From positions 1 to 9,349 of the forward strand of contig JAKPIR010000177.1 of assembly GCA_029549705.1 (NCBI GenBank): a stretch of 9,349 nucleotides of DNA, read 5' to 3'. The stretch is from Pseudomonadota bacterium (GTDB taxonomy: Bacteria > Pseudomonadota > Gammaproteobacteria > Burkholderiales > Methylophilaceae). Below the pieces are notes generated by a model. That model had not been told where the DNA came from. It saw only the letters and a program-made list of their open reading frames with translations, and searched no databases. Positions 6,686 through 9,349 of this stretch are shown in pieces (position 1 is the first letter of the stretch; every line of letters starts with the position of its first letter). The translations under genes and the position numbers were made by a program.

Positions 6686-6844
6686 CTCGTAGCTATTTAG
6701 CAACTTATAAACCATTTTTATCCGATTTTTTCAGTGTTGCGGCTTGATGAAGTTTGGCACTTATTTTTATTAAATTAGTCTCATCAATACGCAGTTCAAA
6801 TTAAGTTCGATTTTTACAATAGGGTTGAAAAAAGGAGAATAAGA

Positions 6845-7384
6845 ATGGCTGTCATTGATCGTGTACTGGTGGGTGAGGCGCTAGTGATTGAAAATCGCCC
6901 AAATTTAGAAAACTGTCCGGATTTACGTAATGTGGCGCATATTGATTTGATTATGGGGCCGCGCGGTAGTACTGCTGAAGAGGCATTTTGCCGCACCTTG
7001 ACCGACCAAAAAGTAGGCGTGAATGGTTTGTTGGCGTTAATTGCGCCTAATTTGCCCTGTAAACCTGCAACGGTGATGTTTAACAAAGTCACCATCAAAA
7101 ATGAAAAGCAGGCAGTGCAAATGTTTGGCCCTGCGCAACATGGGATTGCCAAGGCGGTGATGGACTGCGTGGTGGATGGCACCATTCCTAAAGACGAAGT
7201 GGATGATGTTTTTATCTGCGTGGGGGTGTATATCAGCGCGAGGGCGGATATGGATGAACGCGTACAAGAATGGAACTACTTAGCGATGAAGCAAGCCATT
7301 AAGAACGCAGTGAATCGTGAACCTAAACTAGAGACGATTTTAGCGAAATATCAAGAAACCAGACACCCATTCCAAGCGAAGTAA
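6845..7384 (+). CDS. fae: Formaldehyde-activating enzyme (Fae) family protein, divergent
   Basis: This 179-aa protein belongs to the Fae family, which condenses formaldehyde with tetrahydromethanopterin to methylene-H4MPT at the entry to H4MPT-linked oxidation. Family hallmarks are present: GEALV, VAHIDLIMGPRGS, LLALIAPNLPCKP, FNKVTI and QAVQMFGPAQHG. His32 in VAHIDL corresponds to the catalytic His17 of Methylobacterium extorquens Fae. Two things differ from canonical Fae as I recall it. About ten extra residues (around 14-29, including NRPNLENCPDLRN) lie just before the catalytic histidine, and VGVYISA and EWNYLAMK replace the usual VGVFIHW and KYNYEATK. It may therefore be a paralog (Fae2/Fae3-like) rather than the main enzyme. 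The start is set by AAGGAG (6832-6837) seven bases before ATG. A terminator follows at 7437-7462. Confidence 0.85.
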   Translation: MAVIDRVLVGEALVIENRPNLENCPDLRNVAHIDLIMGPRGSTAEEAFCRTLTDQKVGVNGLLALIAPNLPCKPATVMFNKVTIKNEKQAVQMFGPAQHGIAKAVMDCVVDGTIPKDEVDDVFICVGVYISARADMDERVQEWNYLAMKQAIKNAVNREPKLETILAKYQETRHPFQAK

Positions 7385-7436
7385 GCGGTGGGCGTGCGAG
7401 CGTTAGGTGCTATTGAGCTGATTTAAAACTTGAATA

Positions 7437-7462
7437 AAACCCAACTTGTCTGTTGGGTTTTT
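7437..7462. terminator. Bidirectional terminator between fae and the HisA-like gene
   Basis: AAACCCAAC (7437-7445) pairs perfectly with GTTGGGTTT (7452-7460) around a 6-base loop. A five-T tract ends at 7462 on the + strand, and a TTTTATT stretch lies on the - strand. It sits between two convergent genes, 52 bases after the fae stop and 35 bases beyond the stop of the HisA-like gene, so it can serve both. Confidence 0.82.
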
Positions 7463-7497
7463 CTTGTACATTAAATTGCTTACTGGACATTAAATCG

Positions 7498-8202
7498 TTA
7501 TAGTTCAGCCAGTTGTACTGCGGTAATTTGTTGTTGATGTAAGGCGGTGGCAATGAGCGCATGCTGAATGCCTAGCGTTTTCAGTGCTTTTAAATCGTCA
7601 ATATTTCTGACGCCACCGGCTGCAATCAGGTTTTGATGGTGCGCCCGTGCTTTAATCTCCATCATCAAGGGCATATTCACGCCCGCATTCACACCTACAT
7701 TTTCCAGCGACATGACGATGACATCTTGTGGCCAATAATCATTGTTGATGAGCAACTCGGCTGGGCCAACATAGCCCTGAGGAAAAAAGTCCAGCGATAA
7801 AATATGTGGCTGTTCAGCCAGATTCAAACTTAAATAATGTTCAATGGTTGCAAAGCTTTCACTAGCAATGACGGGCCGCACATTTAGCGCTTGCCAATCA
7901 TGTAGCGCTGTGTTGTTACTAATGCCTGCGTCCACCCAAAGGCTGAGTTGAGGAAAATTTTTTGCAATCGCTTCAATAACCCTGAAATTTGTCGTGTATT
8001 GCGCCTCTAATTTTTGAATGGCATTTAAGTCTGCGATATATAATTGTGTAAATGGTATAAAGTCGAGCAAAGCTTGGACGATGACTAGCGGGTCATGCGA
8101 ATTACACAGTGTGGATTGGATGGGCTGATATTGTTGTCTTTCACCACTTTTCGCATGCACTACAACGCCGTTTAACAGATCAATCACTGGAATTATTTGC
8201 AT
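7498..8202 (-). CDS. HisA/HisF-like TIM-barrel protein of the C1-cofactor gene neighbourhood
   Basis: The product is 234 aa from the ATG at 8202, the start that best aligns with HisA (MQIIPVIDLLNG, with Asp8 at the HisA catalytic position). ATGs at 8205 and 8214 are in frame; longer readings run antisense through the neighbouring ligase gene. The N-terminal VIDLLNGVVVHAKSG and the C-terminal phosphate-binding loop AAGGVRN (194-200) are HisA-like, and acidic residues lie at strand ends (Asp91, Asp138). The N-terminal half-barrel, which carries VGGGIRS in true HisA, here reads LWVDAGISN. One of the two phosphate sites is thus altered, and a role in histidine synthesis is unlikely. No other his gene is present. 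HisA-like genes recur in methylotroph clusters for H4MPT-linked C1 transfer, and I infer a role in methanopterin or methylofuran synthesis. The reaction is unknown. Confidence 0.82.
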   Translation of the reverse strand: MQIIPVIDLLNGVVVHAKSGERQQYQPIQSTLCNSHDPLVIVQALLDFIPFTQLYIADLNAIQKLEAQYTTNFRVIEAIAKNFPQLSLWVDAGISNNTALHDWQALNVRPVIASESFATIEHYLSLNLAEQPHILSLDFFPQGYVGPAELLINNDYWPQDVIVMSLENVGVNAGVNMPLMMEIKARAHHQNLIAAGGVRNIDDLKALKTLGIQHALIATALHQQQITAVQLAEL

Positions 8203-8212
8203 CATCTCACTC

Positions 8213-9259
8213 ATGAAAGAAAAACAAGAAAAATTATTCGTCTGCGAGTTTATCACTGGTGGCGGTTTAAGTGATGAAACGCTGCCTGAATCTCTGGTAA
8301 GAGAGGGCGCGATGATGCGTGATGCCTTACTGCGCGATTTACAGGCACTCAATCAATACGCTCTGATTACCCTGCATGATGCACGATTGCCGCAATCTTC
8401 ACTCGTCAGTAAGCGTATTACGGTTGATGCTGGTGCGTTTAAAAAGACCTTTAAAAAAGCCCTTAAACAAGCCGATTTGGTTTGGCTCATCGCGCCTGAA
8501 ACCGATGGTGCTTTACTTGAGCTGACTGAGCTATGTCTAGCCGAAGAAGACAAAGCGCAGGGCGCCCAATTTCTAGGCTGTGGGTTTGATGCCACGCTAA
8601 TTGGTACCAGTAAAAGCCTAACGTTTGATACGTTGCAAGCGGCAGGCATCCATACTTTGCCAGTGTATTCGGGTGAGGATTTGATTCAGCCAGCTTTTTT
8701 TGAAGAAATTTCAGCGTTAAACGTAGCCAGATGGGTGGCAAAACCTGAAGATGGTGCAGGGTGCGAAGGCATTCGTTTGTTTGATTCACTCGCCGCATTA
8801 CGAGACTGGCTGCTAGAAGACCAACGTTATTTAATGTATTTTGCACAGCCTTATCAACCTGGCATTAACGCGAGTTTTGCATTTTTAAGCGGTGGTGGCG
8901 GTCAAGCGTGGCTACTTTGCTGTAATGAGCAGCATATCAGCCAAGCTGATCAGTTTTTTAAGCTGACGGGAATAACCGTCAACGGCATGACGGCTTACTG
9001 GCAGCGTTTTGAAACTCTGATGCGTAAGCTTGCTAAAGTGCTACCCGATGCGCTGGGTTATGTGGGCGTTGACGTGATTATTGACCCTATATCGAATCGC
9101 ATCGATGTGATTGATATTAACCCGCGTTTAACGAGCAGTTATGTAGGGTTAAGCGAGGCAATGGGCTGTAATGCGGCCAAATTGATCCTCGATAGTCAGT
9201 GCGATGCACATTTTAAAATGCCGCACATACAAAAAAATATCGTTGAGATTCAATTTTGA
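8213..9259 (+). CDS. ATP-grasp ligase, MfnD/OrfY-like (probable methylofuran biosynthesis)
   Basis: The 348-aa product begins with LFVCEFITGGGLSDETLPESL, the N-terminal signature of the ATP-grasp proteins called OrfY in methylotroph C1 clusters and related to archaeal MfnD (tyramine-glutamate ligase). ATP-grasp features are a nucleotide-binding lysine near Lys177 in WVAKPEDGAGCEGI, GYVGVDVII (282-290), and the metal-binding C-terminal motif DINPRLTSSYVGL (301-313). By family it should form an amide bond between glutamate and the amine-bearing precursor of methylofuran, the C1 carrier of the formyltransferase/hydrolase complex. The exact substrate in bacteria is inferred. ATG 8213 is the only plausible start, but no Shine-Dalgarno sequence precedes it. 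It is divergent from the HisA-like gene by ten bases, and its stop overlaps the next gene. Confidence 0.87.
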   Translation: MKEKQEKLFVCEFITGGGLSDETLPESLVREGAMMRDALLRDLQALNQYALITLHDARLPQSSLVSKRITVDAGAFKKTFKKALKQADLVWLIAPETDGALLELTELCLAEEDKAQGAQFLGCGFDATLIGTSKSLTFDTLQAAGIHTLPVYSGEDLIQPAFFEEISALNVARWVAKPEDGAGCEGIRLFDSLAALRDWLLEDQRYLMYFAQPYQPGINASFAFLSGGGGQAWLLCCNEQHISQADQFFKLTGITVNGMTAYWQRFETLMRKLAKVLPDALGYVGVDVIIDPISNRIDVIDINPRLTSSYVGLSEAMGCNAAKLILDSQCDAHFKMPHIQKNIVEIQF

Positions 9260-9349
9260 AAAACACTTATGTGATGGGTTGGGATATAGGCGGCGCACAT
9301 CTCAAGGCGGTGCTGCGTGATGCAACAGGCAGGGTGCGAGCAGCCAGGC
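9256..9349 (+). CDS. MfnF-like H4MPT-linked C1 transfer pathway protein (3' truncated)
   Basis: Thirty-one codons are visible before the window ends. The likely TTG start at 9256 overlaps the TGA stop of the ligase gene (9257-9259), a tight coupling; GTG 9271 and ATG 9274 are alternatives. The segment VMGWDIGGAHLKAVLRD carries the phosphate-binding DIGG turn of the ASKHA fold in the form typical of the hydantoinase/oxoprolinase-like proteins annotated as H4MPT-linked C1 transfer pathway proteins. These are homologous to archaeal MfnF, which joins the furan and tyramine-glutamate halves of methanofuran. Its position directly after the MfnD-like ligase supports this. The remainder of the gene is outside the window. 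Confidence 0.78.
   Translation, partial: MKNTYVMGWDIGGAHLKAVLRDATGRVRAAR

Larger units (their letters stand above)
6515..6844. other. 330-base intergenic region between phi and fae
   Basis: No gene is supported here. From left to right it holds a 14-bp palindrome two bases after the phi stop (6517-6530), an 8-bp ACACGTGT palindrome around 6552-6559, the hairpin repeat at 6636-6685, and the fae leader. The fae promoter is unclear. TACAAT at 6815-6820 is a fair -10 box without a good -35. TTGATG (6744-6749) with TATTAA (6768-6773) at 18-base spacing matches four of six bases in each box. A small RNA ending at the hairpin is possible, but no convincing start for one is seen. Confidence 0.5.

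Noticed and set aside
1743..6691. The kinase-tal-hps-phi block as a composite transposon bounded by the two hairpins
   Set aside because: The repeats are short and in the same orientation, no transposase or target-site duplication is visible, and the enclosed genes look native in base composition.
6754..6771. Sigma-54 promoter for fae (TTGGCAC at 6754-6760)
   Set aside because: The -24-like element is good, but the -12 position reads TTTAT without the essential GC.
6814..7185. 123-aa reading frame on the - strand within fae
   Set aside because: It is antisense to a conserved Fae coding frame, has a low-complexity composition and no recognisable domain.
8203..8352. N-terminal extension of the HisA-like gene to 284 aa
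   Set aside because: The extra residues run antisense through the conserved N-terminus of the ligase gene, have no HisA counterpart, and family alignment places the start at MQIIPVIDL.
8353..8846. Two - strand reading frames (98 and 119 aa) inside the ligase gene
   Set aside because: Both are shadows of the conserved ATP-grasp frame, with no domain, no plausible start context and no neighbouring operon.
1..9349. CRISPR arrays, tRNA or rRNA genes, prophage or insertion sequences
   Set aside because: No regular spaced repeats, cloverleaf-like RNA genes, integrase, transposase or phage genes were recognised anywhere in the window.

Overview
The window looks like chromosomal DNA of an AT-leaning betaproteobacterial methylotroph, most likely of the Methylophilaceae (Methylotenera/Methylophilus type). 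Three things point there: the core genes of the ribulose monophosphate (RuMP) cycle, a Fae-family protein and genes of the methanofuran/tetrahydromethanopterin-linked C1 cofactor cluster, and a proteobacterial FecR plus CHASE2-kinase signalling module. The genus is inferred from gene content and family recall, not from a search.

Positions 1-3917 hold a signalling module. It consists of the C-terminal DNA-binding domain of an OmpR-type response regulator (cut by the window edge), a secreted LysM/FecR/FN3-like protein whose ATG lies one base after the regulator's stop, and a CHASE2-domain sensor histidine kinase. A strong terminator-like hairpin separates the FecR gene from the kinase gene.

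Positions 3957-6514 carry formaldehyde assimilation: transaldolase (tal), 3-hexulose-6-phosphate synthase (hps) and 6-phospho-3-hexuloisomerase (phi), all on the + strand. Hps condenses formaldehyde with ribulose 5-phosphate, Phi converts the product to fructose 6-phosphate, and transaldolase helps rebuild the acceptor pentose. tal and hps each have a near-consensus sigma-70 promoter. The hps promoter is folded into the tal terminator hairpin. An intrinsic terminator lies between hps and phi.

Positions 6515-6844 are a 330-base gap with a 14-bp palindrome and a second copy of the hairpin seen at 1743. The two hairpins share arm length, loop, T-tract and flanks, and differ by paired compensatory changes.

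Positions 6845-9349 carry a divergent Fae-family gene, a bidirectional terminator, a HisA/HisF-like TIM-barrel gene on the - strand, and, head-to-head with it, an ATP-grasp ligase resembling MfnD/OrfY. That ligase gene overlaps a truncated ASKHA-fold gene resembling MfnF. The last two families belong to methanofuran/methylofuran biosynthesis. The HisA-like protein is the least explained gene here and probably serves the same cofactor pathways. Together the right half links formaldehyde capture, assimilation and C1-carrier cofactor synthesis.
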